Positions 45,775-55,188 of a stretch of DNA of 64,000 nt are shown here, one piece after another (position 1 is the first letter of the stretch; the number at the start of each line of letters is the position of its first letter). A program made the position numbers and the translations under genes. Location of the stretch: contig NZ_JAJEJT010000003.1 of the NCBI RefSeq assembly GCF_021390645.1, positions 1,178,001 to 1,242,000 of the forward strand, written 5' to 3'. Under the pieces are notes generated by a model. It saw nothing but the letters and a program-made list of their open reading frames with translations. It was not told the DNA's origin and searched no databases. Source of the stretch: Paraburkholderia flagellata (GTDB taxonomy: Bacteria > Pseudomonadota > Gammaproteobacteria > Burkholderiales > Burkholderiaceae).

Positions 45775-47232
45775 ATGCTGGAACGTATCAAATCCGCCGG
45801 CTGGTTGCGCGAAACCAACTTCATCAACGGCCAATGGGTCGCCGCAGATGACGGCTGCATCGTGGCCGTGGAAGACCCTGCCACGGGCAACCAGATTGGC
45901 ATCATTGCTCGATCTGGTGCTACTGAAACGCATCGCGCCATCGACGCCGCCCACGCGGCGTTCACGAACTGGTCGATGACCACGGCCGCCGAGCGTGCGG
46001 AACTGCTGCAAGCGATTGCGCGTACAGTGCGCGAGAACATGGACGAACTGGCCGCCATGCTCACGCTGGAGCAAGGCAAGCCGCTGGCCGAAGCCCGCAC
46101 GGAAATGAAACTCGGCGCGGACTATATCCAGTGGTTCGCCGAAGAAGCCAGGCGCATCAACGGCGAGATTATTCCGTCGCCGTGGAAAGATCGGCAAATC
46201 TTGGTGACACGCGAGCCGGTTGGTGTGGTCGCAGCGATTTCGCCTTGGAATTTTCCGTTCTCGATGCTGGCGCGCAAGGTTGCCCCGGCGCTGGCGGCGG
46301 GCTGCACCATCGTGGTCAAGCCGGCCGATCTCACGCCGTACTGCGGTCTGCTGTGGGGCGTGCTGGCCGAAAAGGCGGGCATTCCGGCGGGCGTGGTTAA
46401 TGTGGTGACAGGCGATGCCGCGGCCATCGGTGGTGAACTGACCGCCGATGCGCGTGTGCGCAAGCTGACCTTTACCGGTTCCACACGGGTCGGCAAGCTG
46501 CTTTACGGACAATCCGCCGAGACGGTGAAGAAACTTTCGCTGGAATTGGGCGGCAATGCGCCCTTCATCGTTTTCGACGATGCCGACATCGATGCGGCCA
46601 TCGAAGGCGCGCTGGCCTCCAAGTACCGCAACAGCGGACAGACCTGCATCTGCACCAATCGGTTCTACGTGCAAGACGGCATCTACGACGAGTTCGCCCG
46701 TCGCTTTGCCGAGCGAGTGCGTGCAATCAAGGTCGGCAACGGCTTCGAGCCGGACGTGCAGCAAGGCCCCCTTATCAACGTCGCTGCGGTGCAGAAAGTC
46801 GAGAGCCACGTTAGCGATGCGCAAGCCAAAGGCGGAAAGATTCTCGCTGGCGGCAAGCGTCATGCACTCGGCGCGACGTTCTTCGAGCCGACCGTCATCG
46901 CCAATGCAACCGACGACATGCTGATCGCTAACGAAGAAACCTTCGGCCCGGTGGCGGCGCTGTTCCGCTTCAAGAATGAGCAGGAAGCCATTGAAAAGGC
47001 CAATGCCACCGAGTTCGGGCTGGCCGCGTATTTTTATACCCGCAACCTGTCTCGCGTGTTCCGCGTGTCGCGTGCGCTGGAGAGCGGCATGGTCGCCGTC
47101 AACGCGGGCCTGGTCACGACCGAGGTTGCACCGTTCGGCGGCGTCAAGGACAGCGGCATCGGCAGTGAAGGCTCTTCGCACGGCATCGAGGAATACCTCC
47201 ACCTCAAATACATCAGCCTCGGCGGCGTGTAA
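45775..47232 (+). CDS. NAD(P)-dependent succinate-semialdehyde dehydrogenase-type ALDH
   Basis: A 485-residue aldehyde dehydrogenase, GabD-like: ISPWNFPFSMLARKVAPALA, LSLELGGNAPFIVFDDADID, the catalytic Cys in NSGQTCICTNRFYV, EETFGPVAALFRF, and the C-terminal GGVKDSGIGSEGSSHGIEE. It oxidises succinate semialdehyde or related aldehydes. An AAGAGGTG site lies before the ATG at 45775. It is followed by an OYE gene (36 bp), as is the other ALDH in this window. A role in clearing aldehydes during oxidative stress is inferred. Confidence 0.94.
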   Translation: MLERIKSAGWLRETNFINGQWVAADDGCIVAVEDPATGNQIGIIARSGATETHRAIDAAHAAFTNWSMTTAAERAELLQAIARTVRENMDELAAMLTLEQGKPLAEARTEMKLGADYIQWFAEEARRINGEIIPSPWKDRQILVTREPVGVVAAISPWNFPFSMLARKVAPALAAGCTIVVKPADLTPYCGLLWGVLAEKAGIPAGVVNVVTGDAAAIGGELTADARVRKLTFTGSTRVGKLLYGQSAETVKKLSLELGGNAPFIVFDDADIDAAIEGALASKYRNSGQTCICTNRFYVQDGIYDEFARRFAERVRAIKVGNGFEPDVQQGPLINVAAVQKVESHVSDAQAKGGKILAGGKRHALGATFFEPTVIANATDDMLIANEETFGPVAALFRFKNEQEAIEKANATEFGLAAYFYTRNLSRVFRVSRALESGMVAVNAGLVTTEVAPFGGVKDSGIGSEGSSHGIEEYLHLKYISLGGV

Positions 47233-47268
47233 ACGCGAACGGGCAACAGATCTCGCAAGGAACACACC

Positions 47269-48414
47269 ATGCATCATCCATCGCTGTTCACGTCCGTGAC
47301 GCTGGGACGTCACGCATTGAAGAACCGCATCGTACTGCCGCCTCTGACGCGCCAGCGCAGCGGCCAACCCGGCAACGTGCCGACCGATCTTATGGCCTGC
47401 TATTACCGGCAGCGTGCCGGCGCCGGCTTCATGATCAGCGAAGGCACGCAGATCGAACCGCGTGGCCAAGGCTACGCCTGGACGCCGGGCATCTACAGTC
47501 AGGCGCAGATTGATGGCTGGCGAAAGGTGACCGAGGCCGTCCATGCCGAAGGCGGCATTATCTTTGCGCAACTCTGGCATGTCGGCCGCGTCTCCCATAC
47601 GGCCTTGCAGCCGAACGGTGATGTACCTGTTGCGCCATCCGCCATTCAAGCGAAAAAGGTCAAGTCCTTCATCGAAACCGGCCGTGGCGCCGGCACGCTA
47701 GTCGAACCGTCTGTTCCGCGTGAACTTTCGGTCGCCGAAATCAAGCAGCTAGTAGCGCTCTATGCGCAGGCCGCGAAGAACGCGCTGGCCGCGGGCTTCG
47801 ACGGCGTCGAGATCCATTCGGCCAACGGGTATCTGGTCAACCAGTTCATCTCGACGCACGCCAATCATCGCACCGATGAATACGGTGGATCGTTGCAGAA
47901 CCGCCTACGGTTCCTGCGCGAAATCGTTGAGGGAGTTGGTGAAGTCGTTGGACCGGATCGGCTGGGCGTGCGGTTCACTCCGCTGTTCACCAGCACCGAT
48001 CAGGACAGGGTCTACATCGGCTTCGTCGAAGACGATCCGCACCAAACCTACATCGAAGCAATCAAGGTACTGGAAGCGGCAGGTGTCGCTTATGTGTCGA
48101 TTGCCGAGGCCGATTGGGACAACGCGCCTGATCTCCCCGAGGACTTCCGGCGCGCGGTACGGCAAGCGTTCAGTGGGCGGATTCTCTATGCCGGCCGCTA
48201 CACCGCCGAACGAGGTGCCCGACTGGTGGATGCCGGCCTGGCCGACCTCATCGCTTTCGGACGCCCATTCATCGCCAATCCTGACTTGCCCGAGCGCATT
48301 GCCAACGGCTGGCCTCTGAACACCCTCGATCCAGTTACGATCTACGGCGGCGAGGAACAAGGGTTCACTGATTATCCGGTGTACGCGCAAGCATCCGGAC
48401 TTACTACGAAATAG
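47269..48414 (+). CDS. Old Yellow Enzyme family alkene reductase
   Basis: A 381-residue FMN enoate reductase: RIVLPPLTRQRSGQPGNVPT, QLWHVGRVSHTA, the active-site EIHSANGYLVNQF, RTDEYGGSLQNRLRF and LIAFGRPFIANPDLPER. It reduces electrophilic alkenes such as N-ethylmaleimide or enones. The intact active-site His/Asn pair and full length contrast with the OYE tail at 39168. It sits between the ALDH and SDR genes (6 bp before the SDR ATG), so it is in an operon. Confidence 0.95.
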   Translation: MHHPSLFTSVTLGRHALKNRIVLPPLTRQRSGQPGNVPTDLMACYYRQRAGAGFMISEGTQIEPRGQGYAWTPGIYSQAQIDGWRKVTEAVHAEGGIIFAQLWHVGRVSHTALQPNGDVPVAPSAIQAKKVKSFIETGRGAGTLVEPSVPRELSVAEIKQLVALYAQAAKNALAAGFDGVEIHSANGYLVNQFISTHANHRTDEYGGSLQNRLRFLREIVEGVGEVVGPDRLGVRFTPLFTSTDQDRVYIGFVEDDPHQTYIEAIKVLEAAGVAYVSIAEADWDNAPDLPEDFRRAVRQAFSGRILYAGRYTAERGARLVDAGLADLIAFGRPFIANPDLPERIANGWPLNTLDPVTIYGGEEQGFTDYPVYAQASGLTTK

Positions 48415-48420
48415 GTTCCC

Positions 48421-49161
48421 ATGAACAACGGTATTGAAAACAAAGTCATCCTGATTACGGGTGGCAGCACTGGACTTGGCGCCGAGACGGCGCGCCTTCT
48501 TGCAACACGCGGCGCAAAGGTGGCTGTGGCCGCACGGCGCAAGGCGAAGCTCGATGAAGTGGTCGCCGACATCGCTGCCAGCGCCGGCACGGCCCGCGCG
48601 TACGCGCTTGACGTGACGGACAAGGCGCAGGTCGAAGCCGTCGTTGCCGCCGTAGTGGCGGATTTCGGCAAGCTCGACGTGCTCATCAACAACGCCGGCC
48701 TGATGCCGATTCGCCCGATGGCGGAAGTGAACACAGACGAGTGGGACGCAATGATCGACGTGAACCTCAAGGGCACGCTTTATGGAATCGCTGCTGCACT
48801 GCCACGTTTCATCGCGCAAGACAGCGGCCACATCATCAACTTGAGTTCGGTCGCCGGCATCAAGGTGTTCGCGCCGGGTGGCACGGTGTATTCGGGCACC
48901 AAGTTCGCGGTGCGGGCGATTTCCGAAGGGCTGCGCCAGGAAGTCGGCGAGAAGATCCGCGTCACGTCCATCGAGCCGGGTGCTGTCGACAGCGATCTTA
49001 AATACAGCACGTCCGGCAATGCCGCCGAAACGGTGCTGAATTTTTACAAGACCGCCATCCCAGCCGATTCGGTCGCACGCGCTATCGCCTTTGCGATCGA
49101 GCAACCCGCGGACGTGGACATCAACGAGATCGTGCTGCGGCCCACGAAGCAAGAGTTTTGA
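48421..49161 (+). CDS. SDR family oxidoreductase
   Basis: A 246-residue short-chain dehydrogenase with intact motifs: nucleotide binding [24 protein letters not shown], catalytic Ser in INLSSVAGI and YSGTK (Tyr/Lys). It starts 6 bp after the OYE gene. The function is likely NADPH reduction of a carbonyl. Its 3' half has been duplicated as a decayed copy at 49661-49980, and a 30-bp scrap of its C-terminal coding sequence recurs at 54205-54234. Confidence 0.94.
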   Translation: MNNGIENKVILITGGSTGLGAETARLLATRGAKVAVAARRKAKLDEVVADIAASAGTARAYALDVTDKAQVEAVVAAVVADFGKLDVLINNAGLMPIRPMAEVNTDEWDAMIDVNLKGTLYGIAAALPRFIAQDSGHIINLSSVAGIKVFAPGGTVYSGTKFAVRAISEGLRQEVGEKIRVTSIEPGAVDSDLKYSTSGNAAETVLNFYKTAIPADSVARAIAFAIEQPADVDINEIVLRPTKQEF

Positions 49162-49196
49162 TTTGCGAGTGTTCTGAATTATCAAAGGAGTCTGTC

Positions 49197-49622
49197 ATGT
49201 CGATCGAAAAAGTTCTCTACCGCGCCCATGCTACCGCTGCGGGTGGCCGCGATGGCCGGGCCACCGTATCCGAAAGCAGTCTGGACCTGAAGCTCGTCAC
49301 GCCGCGTGAACTGGGCGGCGCTGGCGGTGCCGGCACCAATCCCGAGCAGTTGTTCGCCGCCGGTTACAGCGCCTGCTTTCTTGGTGCCATGAAATTCGTC
49401 GCGCATCGCGACGGCATCGCTATCCCGGCGGACGTGTCGGTGGCTGGAAGCGTGGGCATCGGCGCCATTCCGACGGGTTTTGGCATCGAGGTCGAACTTA
49501 AGATTTCGCTGCCGGGACTCGATCGGGCAATAGCACAAACACTGGTCGAGCGCGCTCACATCGTCTGCCCGTACTCGAACGCGACGCGCGGCAACATCGA
49601 CGTAACGCTCACACTGATCTAA
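49197..49622 (+). CDS. organic hydroperoxide resistance protein (Ohr type)
   Basis: A 141-residue OsmC-superfamily thiol peroxidase. The two redox cysteines are in [12 protein letters not shown] and [29 protein letters not shown] is the Ohr signature. The enzyme reduces organic hydroperoxides, using lipoylated proteins in known relatives. AAAGGAG at 49184 sets the ATG. No OhrR-type regulator gene is adjacent. Together with KatG it gives the block both hydrogen-peroxide and alkyl-hydroperoxide defence. Confidence 0.93.
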   Translation: MSIEKVLYRAHATAAGGRDGRATVSESSLDLKLVTPRELGGAGGAGTNPEQLFAAGYSACFLGAMKFVAHRDGIAIPADVSVAGSVGIGAIPTGFGIEVELKISLPGLDRAIAQTLVERAHIVCPYSNATRGNIDVTLTLI

Positions 49623-49660
49623 ACGTTCACGACTCGTTCAACACTTCTATCGATTCGGAA

Positions 49661-49980
49661 TCGCCGGCATCAAGGTGTTCGCGTCGGGTGGCATGGTGTA
49701 TTCGCGCACCAGGTCCGCGGTGTGGGCGATTTCCGAAGGGCTATGCCAGGGAACTGGCGAGAAGATCCGCGGCATGTGTCAAGCCGGGTGCTGTGGACAG
49801 CGATCTTAAATACAGCACGGCCGGTAAAAATGTCGAAACGGTGCCGAAATTCTAGAAGAGCGCCATCTTGGCCAATTCAGTTGCACGGGCCATCGCCTTT
49901 GAGGTCGAGTAACCAGCAGGCGTGCACATCAACCAGATCGTGGTGCGGCCCACGAAGCAAGAGTTTTGGTTTTACGAGTA
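49661..49980 (+). pseudogene. decayed partial copy of the SDR gene 3' half
   Basis: The sequence tracks 48855-49180 for about 320 bp (for example ATCAAGGTGTTCGCG, TGTATTCG, GCGATCTTAAATACAGCACG, AAGCAAGAGTTTTG), with frame-breaking indels and stop codons. The copy lies just after the Ohr gene, so the duplication spans or jumps over it. It fills most of the gap 49623-50041. Confidence 0.9.
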
Positions 49981-50041
49981 ACCGGGAAGGCAGTGAGCCG
50001 CACTCGCATGGCTAATATGACGGTTTTTGACGAAAGCATGG

Positions 50042-51145
50042 ATGGCTTCAACACACGCGAATAAGTCCCCTCAGTGGCGCAAATATTTCTCTCTTGCGCC
50101 TCGCTTCATCGACGAAATGGAGTGCGTCATCGCGGTGTTGTTGGCGATTGGAATGGGACATTATGTCTGCACCAGCAACGTTTCGTGGGCGGCGTTCTCC
50201 GGCTACATGGTGATGCGAGGCCATGTAGCCGACAGTTTTTCCCGTGGATTCATGCGTATTGTCGGCACCGGCTGCGGTGCCGGTTTGGCTGTGTGTCTTA
50301 TTCCCGCAGTTGCATCATCGTGGCTACTGGCGTCACTGGCTGGTGGTTTGATTGCCGGTGTCTCTCTATATGGCGCGATGACGCAGCGTCACGCATATGC
50401 GTGGCTGTTCGTTGGCCTGACTTTCGGCATGGTGATGCTTGATGCGATGGAACACCCCAGCCATTCACCCGTTCGGTTTTCTACTGAACGTGTTTTCGAA
50501 GTCGGAGCCGGAACCGTAGCTTGCATGCTCGTCAGCGCGGTATCGAATTGGACGGTGCGTCGCCGCTGGCCGGCTGAACGTGCTTCACCGACCCGAGAAT
50601 TCCGCTGGCATCCGGGCGCAGCATTTCATGCGATGCAAGGCGCCACCGCGATTGCACTGCTACCGATGATCTCGCACTTTTTCCGAGTCCCGGCCTTGTC
50701 GCAAGGCGCAGTCAGCATCATGGTCGTGATGTTCGTTCCACTCGCAAGCATCGCTCGTTGCGGCTTGGTACCGGTCAGCCGACGATTGGTCCTGAGGCTC
50801 ATTGGTTGCGTTGCCGGATGCGCGCTGGCAACACCCGTGCTGTTGGCCGCACATGGGAGTGCCATCATTCTAATCGTCGGCACCATCGTTGGCGTCATGC
50901 TTGGCCGCCATCTGGAGAACAGTGGAAATGCGTTTTCTTATGCAGGCACCCAATTCACGCTGGCCATTCTTGTGATTCTCGTTCCCGATAACTACGCGCA
51001 TGCTGAACTGACGCCCATATTGACGCGTTTGGCGGGCATTGTTTTAGGTTTTGTATTGCTGGAAGTGGTATTGGTTATTTGGTGCTTGTTTGAATGGCTA
51101 CTCAAACCGGATAAAAAAATTTCATGGATATTTGATGATAGGTGA
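50042..51145 (+). CDS. FUSC family membrane protein
   Basis: A 367-residue integral membrane protein with two blocks of hydrophobic helices, residues about 30-160 and 195-355 (VSWAAFSGYMVMRGHVADSF, then GGLIAGVSLYGAMTQRHAYA and, later, SIMVVMFVPLASIARCG). This resembles the fusaric acid resistance/aromatic acid exporter (FUSC, AaeB) membrane domain duplicated in one chain. It may export an aromatic or acidic compound. No membrane-fusion partner gene is adjacent. ATG 50042 is chosen; a TTG at 50027 is also in frame and neither has a clear ribosome site. Confidence 0.8.
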   Translation: MASTHANKSPQWRKYFSLAPRFIDEMECVIAVLLAIGMGHYVCTSNVSWAAFSGYMVMRGHVADSFSRGFMRIVGTGCGAGLAVCLIPAVASSWLLASLAGGLIAGVSLYGAMTQRHAYAWLFVGLTFGMVMLDAMEHPSHSPVRFSTERVFEVGAGTVACMLVSAVSNWTVRRRWPAERASPTREFRWHPGAAFHAMQGATAIALLPMISHFFRVPALSQGAVSIMVVMFVPLASIARCGLVPVSRRLVLRLIGCVAGCALATPVLLAAHGSAIILIVGTIVGVMLGRHLENSGNAFSYAGTQFTLAILVILVPDNYAHAELTPILTRLAGIVLGFVLLEVVLVIWCLFEWLLKPDKKISWIFDDR

Positions 51146-51418
51146 GGGTGGTGGAAAAATAAGATTTTATATCGTTACTGATTTAAGTTATTCTCGATAA
51201 ATTTCATTTTTACGCATGCGGATGAACGCTTTATATTGAGAATCTCCCTTAATCTCGCTGTGTCCCGTTGTGCGAATAACTATGAACAAGCCTGACATCA
51301 ATTCCGTAGTCGGACTCACAGAGCCGGACCGACGCTAACGCAGGATGAGTTTGTGGGTCATTGAGGCGAGCTACTGAAGACCCTGAACAATGTCGACGTG
51401 AGCTTGGCTTCAACGGAC

Positions 51419-51499
51419 CGTTACATACGTGACCACGACGCCGCGTTCGAGCAACAACCCTTCGACGTCGCGCAGGCTTAGGCAGAACCGAAAATACCA
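51419..51499 (-). pseudogene. IS6-like transposase fragment
   Basis: Twenty-seven minus-strand codons read WYFRFCLSLRDVEGLLLERG followed by VVVTYVT, matching the conserved WYLRY.LS.RDVEELL.ERG segment of IS6-family transposases. Nothing else of the element is intact. It is a different family member from the copies at 25464, 55189 and 59537. The remainder of 51146-51631 shows no gene. Confidence 0.65.
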
Positions 51500-51631
51500 G
51501 CTAACTAACAGTGCAACTAACGACCACGACGCGAAAGTCGCGCCCGTGGTAAGGCGATTTCGTCTTTTTCAATGCCTCATTCTACTGTTGCCTGAGGCGC
51601 ACTAACTTGGCGGAGTCCAGTTCGAAGTAGG

Positions 51632-52492
51632 TCAACTGATTGACTGAGGAAAATACGCGACCCCACGAAGAGCCGAGCGGGTGGCGCCCCCTATCCAAAT
51701 TCCATCAGAGGTGTTGTCGACTCGAATCTGGCACGGACGTTTAAGAACAGTTCCCTGGCTGAACGCGTAAGCTTTGGGTGTGCTATCGTCAAGCGCGAGT
51801 CGCTGCGCCACGCCCGCGACAAGACTGCCTGTAGCAGGATCTTCCGGTACGCTGTCTCCGGCAATGAATGCCCTGATCTCGTAACTGACTTCTGTACTCG
51901 GTGGATCCTTTTTCCAAGGTGCCATAACACCGACCGCTAGTCCCTCAAGCATTGCATAGTTGGGCTTGAGCGATAGAAGCTTTTCGCGGTCATCTATCGC
52001 GATAACCATCCACCCGGCGCCGTTGTCAACCCATTGCGCGCTCGTTACAGTGGCTCCAGCGGCTTCCAAACACAGTCCTGCGCAAACGCGACGCAGCACT
52101 CGCTCATCGACCTCGCCCGACACGACAAGGGGGGGCGCGCGGAAAGCGAGGCCATCCGCGAATTTGCGCACTGTGACCAGGCCTACGCCACACTCCTGGA
52201 CAAATTCGTTTCTGTTAGCAATATGGTTTTTTTCTATCCAAGCGTGACACGTGCCCAATGTAGGATGTCCAGCGAAATCGAGTTCGCGCAGCGACGAAAA
52301 GATTCGTACCCGATAGTCGGCACGCGAGTCCAGCGGATTCATGACGAAGACGGATTCGCTAAGATTGATCCATCGTGTGAATGCGATCATCTCGGAGTCC
52401 GTAAGCTTATCGGCATCAAATACGACAGCGACGGGATTTCCGCCGAATGCAACGTCACTAAAGACGTCGACCACGCTATAGGGAAGCTGCAC
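51632..52492 (-). CDS. PhzF family isomerase/epimerase-like protein
   Basis: A 286-residue PhzF-fold protein: VVDVFSDVAFGGNPVAVVFD at the N-terminus, the catalytic Glu in NLSESVFV, IFSSLRELDFAGHPTLGTCH and the second-domain IRAFIAGDSVPEDPATGSLVAG. The family includes the phenazine enzyme PhzF (an isomerase) and many uncharacterised homologues. There are no phenazine genes here, so it is a generic PhzF relative. It is convergent with the 50-51 kb FUSC gene. Confidence 0.92.
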   Translation of the reverse strand: MQLPYSVVDVFSDVAFGGNPVAVVFDADKLTDSEMIAFTRWINLSESVFVMNPLDSRADYRVRIFSSLRELDFAGHPTLGTCHAWIEKNHIANRNEFVQECGVGLVTVRKFADGLAFRAPPLVVSGEVDERVLRRVCAGLCLEAAGATVTSAQWVDNGAGWMVIAIDDREKLLSLKPNYAMLEGLAVGVMAPWKKDPPSTEVSYEIRAFIAGDSVPEDPATGSLVAGVAQRLALDDSTPKAYAFSQGTVLKRPCQIRVDNTSDGIWIGGATRSALRGVAYFPQSIS

Positions 52493-52536
52493 GCAAGGCC
52501 TATTATTTTGATCGGGTTGACCGGGCTCGAACCGTC

Positions 52537-52874
52537 TTAGCGCAACGGGAGAAGCAAACTGCCCGGGGCATGTCGGAGTCCATCGGCCTTGGCGCTACGC
52601 CGTCCGCGTGAGTAGCGCCTGGTTCCGAATATCGGCGACCTCTGCGTCAATTGACGACACATACCCCTGCCATCCGACGCCTTGTGAAGCACTCGCTTGA
52701 AATTACCTTGTGCTGACAACCATGCACAGCAGTCACGGGACAACCAACACGATGATTGACCTGCTCAGTGTTCTTTACATGAGGTACTGCCTGCTTGAGG
52801 GGAAGTGCTCCGTAGCCTAACTGGGATGCGTCACTGGAAGCAGAGACCGCTTCGGCGTTTGCGCAAGGGTCCAT
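52537..52874 (-). pseudogene. decayed DUF3331 gene (second copy)
   Basis: The minus strand begins MDPCANAEAVSASSDASQLG, parallel to MAPCAND of the intact DUF3331 gene, and shares its upstream repeat. Downstream, two frames would be needed to follow the family (CRQLT...RRYSRGRR resembles CxLTG...VYRPSRR). Frameshifts and stops make it a pseudogene. The first part is supported by nucleotide similarity, the latter part only weakly. Confidence 0.5.
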
Positions 52875-53012
52875 TGGTCAGTTCTGTTTCGTAAGAATGC
52901 GATTGGGTCCAGGCAACGCCGCCTGGGCACATTGGCGTTCCGGGCGCCGCGCGGGACGACATCGCTGAGGCCGGACATGTAACGATATTGTAGATTGCGA
53001 CTGCTAAAAGGT
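52853..53012. repeat. dispersed direct repeat R2, copy 2
   Basis: It runs from GGCGTTTGCGCAAGGG to ACTGCTAAAAGGT and matches 38911-39076 in the same orientation with small indels. It lies between the DUF3331 relic and the AraC gene end at 53017. Confidence 0.85.
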
Positions 53013-53016
53013 GGCA

Positions 53017-53925
53017 TCACGCCGCTCGACGTCGCCATGCGCCAGGAGACACGCCGACGATCCTGTGGAACACGCGGCTCAAGTGGCTTTGATCCGCAAA
53101 GCCGCAGGACGCCGCGATCGCCGCAAGCGTCATGTCCGTGGCGTCCATGAGCCGTCGCGCCTGCTCCGTGCGCTTTTCCAGCACCCACTGATGCGGCGTC
53201 TGCCCCGTTTCCTTCGTGAATGCGCGGATGAAATAGCCGCGCGACAAGTTGCATTCGCGCGCGACGTCTGCGATCGAGAGACCGTTTCGAGAAAAGTCGA
53301 GCAGCATTTCTTTCGCGCGGGCTGCGCAGGCACGCGAGAGTGCCCCCTTTACGCGTTCGTCGGCGGCCCGCAGGTTGCCATATTGACGCGAGAGATGCGT
53401 GCCTATCGCCACGCCGAGCTGTTCGATGAGCAGCGTGTTGGCCGGGCTGGACGTTTCGAGGCTGATAGTGAGCGCGCGCGAGAGATGGCCGAGCACCATG
53501 TCTTCCTGGTCGACCGCGCAGGTCAGCCCTTGGACAGGAGGCACGTTGTGCTCGTCGGTCAGGTGACTCAAGAAAGCGTGAGACAACTCGACCAGCAGAA
53601 AGTCAAAATTGCCGTACAGATCGGCCCGGAAATTCTCGGAGAAGTCGCGAATATAGATCGAGTTGTCATGAAAGCGCCGATCGCTTGTCCGCGCCCCGCG
53701 GAAGATCTTGCGCCGGTGGCCGCTTCGCAGCGAGATGCCCACGAGAAAGCCACGCTCGCATCCGGGCATCGCGATACGTTCCAGCTCCAGCTTGTCCATG
53801 CGCTTGCGAAAGAATGTCATGCCGCCGTTATCGACTTGCAAATCCTGGCGCAGATTCGTGCAAACGCACCCGAGCGAGTCTTTCGAACCGGTTGATGTAT
53901 TCGACATGAGCGGTGATGAATTCAT
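53017..53925 (-). CDS. AraC family transcriptional regulator
   Basis: A regulator of about 302 residues. The C-terminal HTH region is SIADVARECNLSRGYFIRAF and TLAAIAASCGFADQSHLSRV, ending FHRIVGVSPGAW; the N-terminal 200 residues are a variable sensor domain. Two in-frame ATGs (53925, 53907) are possible starts without clear ribosome sites; the frame runs further upstream into repeat R1. It occupies the space between R2 and R1 where copy 1 carries an OYE tail. The target is unknown, possibly the stress genes. Confidence 0.88.
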   Translation of the reverse strand: MNSSPLMSNTSTGSKDSLGCVCTNLRQDLQVDNGGMTFFRKRMDKLELERIAMPGCERGFLVGISLRSGHRRKIFRGARTSDRRFHDNSIYIRDFSENFRADLYGNFDFLLVELSHAFLSHLTDEHNVPPVQGLTCAVDQEDMVLGHLSRALTISLETSSPANTLLIEQLGVAIGTHLSRQYGNLRAADERVKGALSRACAARAKEMLLDFSRNGLSIADVARECNLSRGYFIRAFTKETGQTPHQWVLEKRTEQARRLMDATDMTLAAIAASCGFADQSHLSRVFHRIVGVSPGAWRRRAA

Positions 53926-54068
53926 CGGAGTGATCTGTACGTCTGATAGGGCGTGGTAGCGGTAACACTTCTTGATTATGCCGCAGAACGGATGAGTGCG
54001 TTGGCCGCGCAGACGCAAAAAAGTGGGCGCAACTTCGGGGTATCGACTTGTTTTATTGTTCAGCGTCC

Positions 54069-54193
54069 GGCCGGCACCTTGCCGACATCTGAATGTGGAA
54101 TTAAGCATATTTAAATGCCGGAAAAGGACCTTTCAGTTCCGCGTCAGTAAGCTTTGTTTCCGATGCAGTGCATGGCTTGCTTGCATCGTGGAC
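54069..54193. repeat. dispersed direct repeat R1, copy 2
   Basis: It contains GCATATTTAAATGCCGGAAA and ends CTTGCATCGTGGAC, matching 39390-39508 in the same orientation. It lies upstream of the AraC gene on one side and beside a scrap of SDR coding sequence on the other. Confidence 0.8.
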
Positions 54194-54204
54194 AGAGCGA
54201 CCCG

Positions 54205-54234
54205 AAGACGTGGACATCAACGAGATCGTGCTGC
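54205..54234 (+). pseudogene. 30-bp scrap of SDR C-terminal coding sequence
   Basis: GACGTGGACATCAACGAGAT and the next 8 bases are identical to the C-terminal coding part of the SDR gene (near 49109-49137; peptide DVDINEIVL). It follows repeat R1 copy 2 directly, so the rearrangement that placed R1 also carried an SDR gene end. The rest of 54235-54494 has no supported gene. Confidence 0.75.
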
Positions 54235-54494
54235 TTCAACCCGACCTCTGTGCTCTCGGGAAAAGGATATCGCTTCACCCTCCGTCTGGAGTGACGTCCT
54301 GTTCAATGAGTGCCGTATCGCTATTTATTGAAGGTATCTCCGTCCAACCCACTATTTGCATCAGATCCGTCATTTGAGTCCGCATGGGAGTGCGTTCCGA
54401 AGATCTGATGAAGCCCAATGAGTCGAAGCCTCCAAGCTTCGATAGTGAGAATTAAGCTGTAACTATTCGATACACAACCTCAAGAGGTGATTCC

Positions 54495-54854
54495 ATGAAG
54501 TTTTCGTGCAAAGCACTCGCGGGCGCTTTCGCTGTGCTGCTCTCTTCGGCTGCCCTCGCGCAGACCACGGTACCCAGCGCAAACACTCCGACCATGGAGC
54601 AGATCCGCGCAGAGATGCGCGCCGACAAGGCCGCAAACCGCGCGCTCGCAAAGAAAGTTAAGCAGGCCATCTACCACACGAAAGGTCTGTACGATACCAA
54701 CATAGCCGTCTTCGCCAAGGCGAGAACGGGAGAGGTGATCCTTGCGGGCTTGATCATGGGCGAGCCGCAGGATCAGATCGCCCAGAGCGTCGCGTCGAAG
54801 GTCCAGGGCGTCCAGTCCGTGACCAGCAAGCTCACGGTGTATGAAGCTCCCTGA
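54495..54854 (+). CDS. secreted BON domain protein
   Basis: A 119-residue protein with a signal peptide ending SAALAQ. A charged helical stretch (MEQIRAEMRADKAANRALAK) leads into one BON domain (VKQAIYHTKGLYDTNIAVFA, then GEVILAGLIM and GVQSVTSKLTV). AAGAGGTG precedes the ATG. It is a paralogue of the BON protein at 41414, with the same order of signal, basic linker and BON domain. A role in envelope protection under stress is inferred. Confidence 0.87.
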   Translation: MKFSCKALAGAFAVLLSSAALAQTTVPSANTPTMEQIRAEMRADKAANRALAKKVKQAIYHTKGLYDTNIAVFAKARTGEVILAGLIMGEPQDQIAQSVASKVQGVQSVTSKLTVYEAP

Positions 54855-54941
54855 CAAGACCTTTGGTAGCGCAGCGCAACTATCGACCTCGACTACCGCT
54901 CGGTAATGCGTCGACAAGACGACGCCACGAGCCTAGGTAGC

Positions 54942-54968
54942 CCGCCTGGCCCGTCATGGGCCCGGCGG
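54942..54968. terminator. strong hairpin downstream of the BON gene
   Basis: CCGCCTGGCCC and GGGCCCGGCGG (10 of 11 paired) flank a GTCAT loop, about 90 bp after the BON stop. No T tract follows, so the terminator call is tentative. Confidence 0.35.
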
Positions 54969-55091
54969 ACTCTTGGCACTTTCTGTGGATCCACATTGAG
55001 TCGCGGTTATCAGCGTCAGTTCCAAGCATGCCTAATTTTCCCTGGCGCGATGGTTGTTGCCTCTGATGGAGATTCAATCTTACATACACAG

Positions 55092-55178
55092 CATTCTGTA
55101 ACGCAGGTACCAACGAACGTGCAAGACGATGACTTCACGGCCGAAACGTTGGCCTTTGAGCAAGAGGGATGCGGACAA
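55092..55178 (-). pseudogene. second IS6-like transposase fragment (5' part)
   Basis: The minus frame reads LLKGQRFGREVIVLHVRWYL then RYRM and a stop, homologous to LFTGRHF..EVIVLCVRWYLRYK of the neighbouring IS6 relic but clearly divergent. It is a separate element of the same family, placed head to tail with copy C. Confidence 0.65.
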
Positions 55179-55188
55179 GATCCTCCCA

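Noticed and set aside
44965..47649. Open frame of nearly 900 codons on the minus strand over the DJ-1, DUF1330, ALDH and OYE genes
   Set aside because: It spans four recognisable genes on the other strand and has no protein-like motifs.
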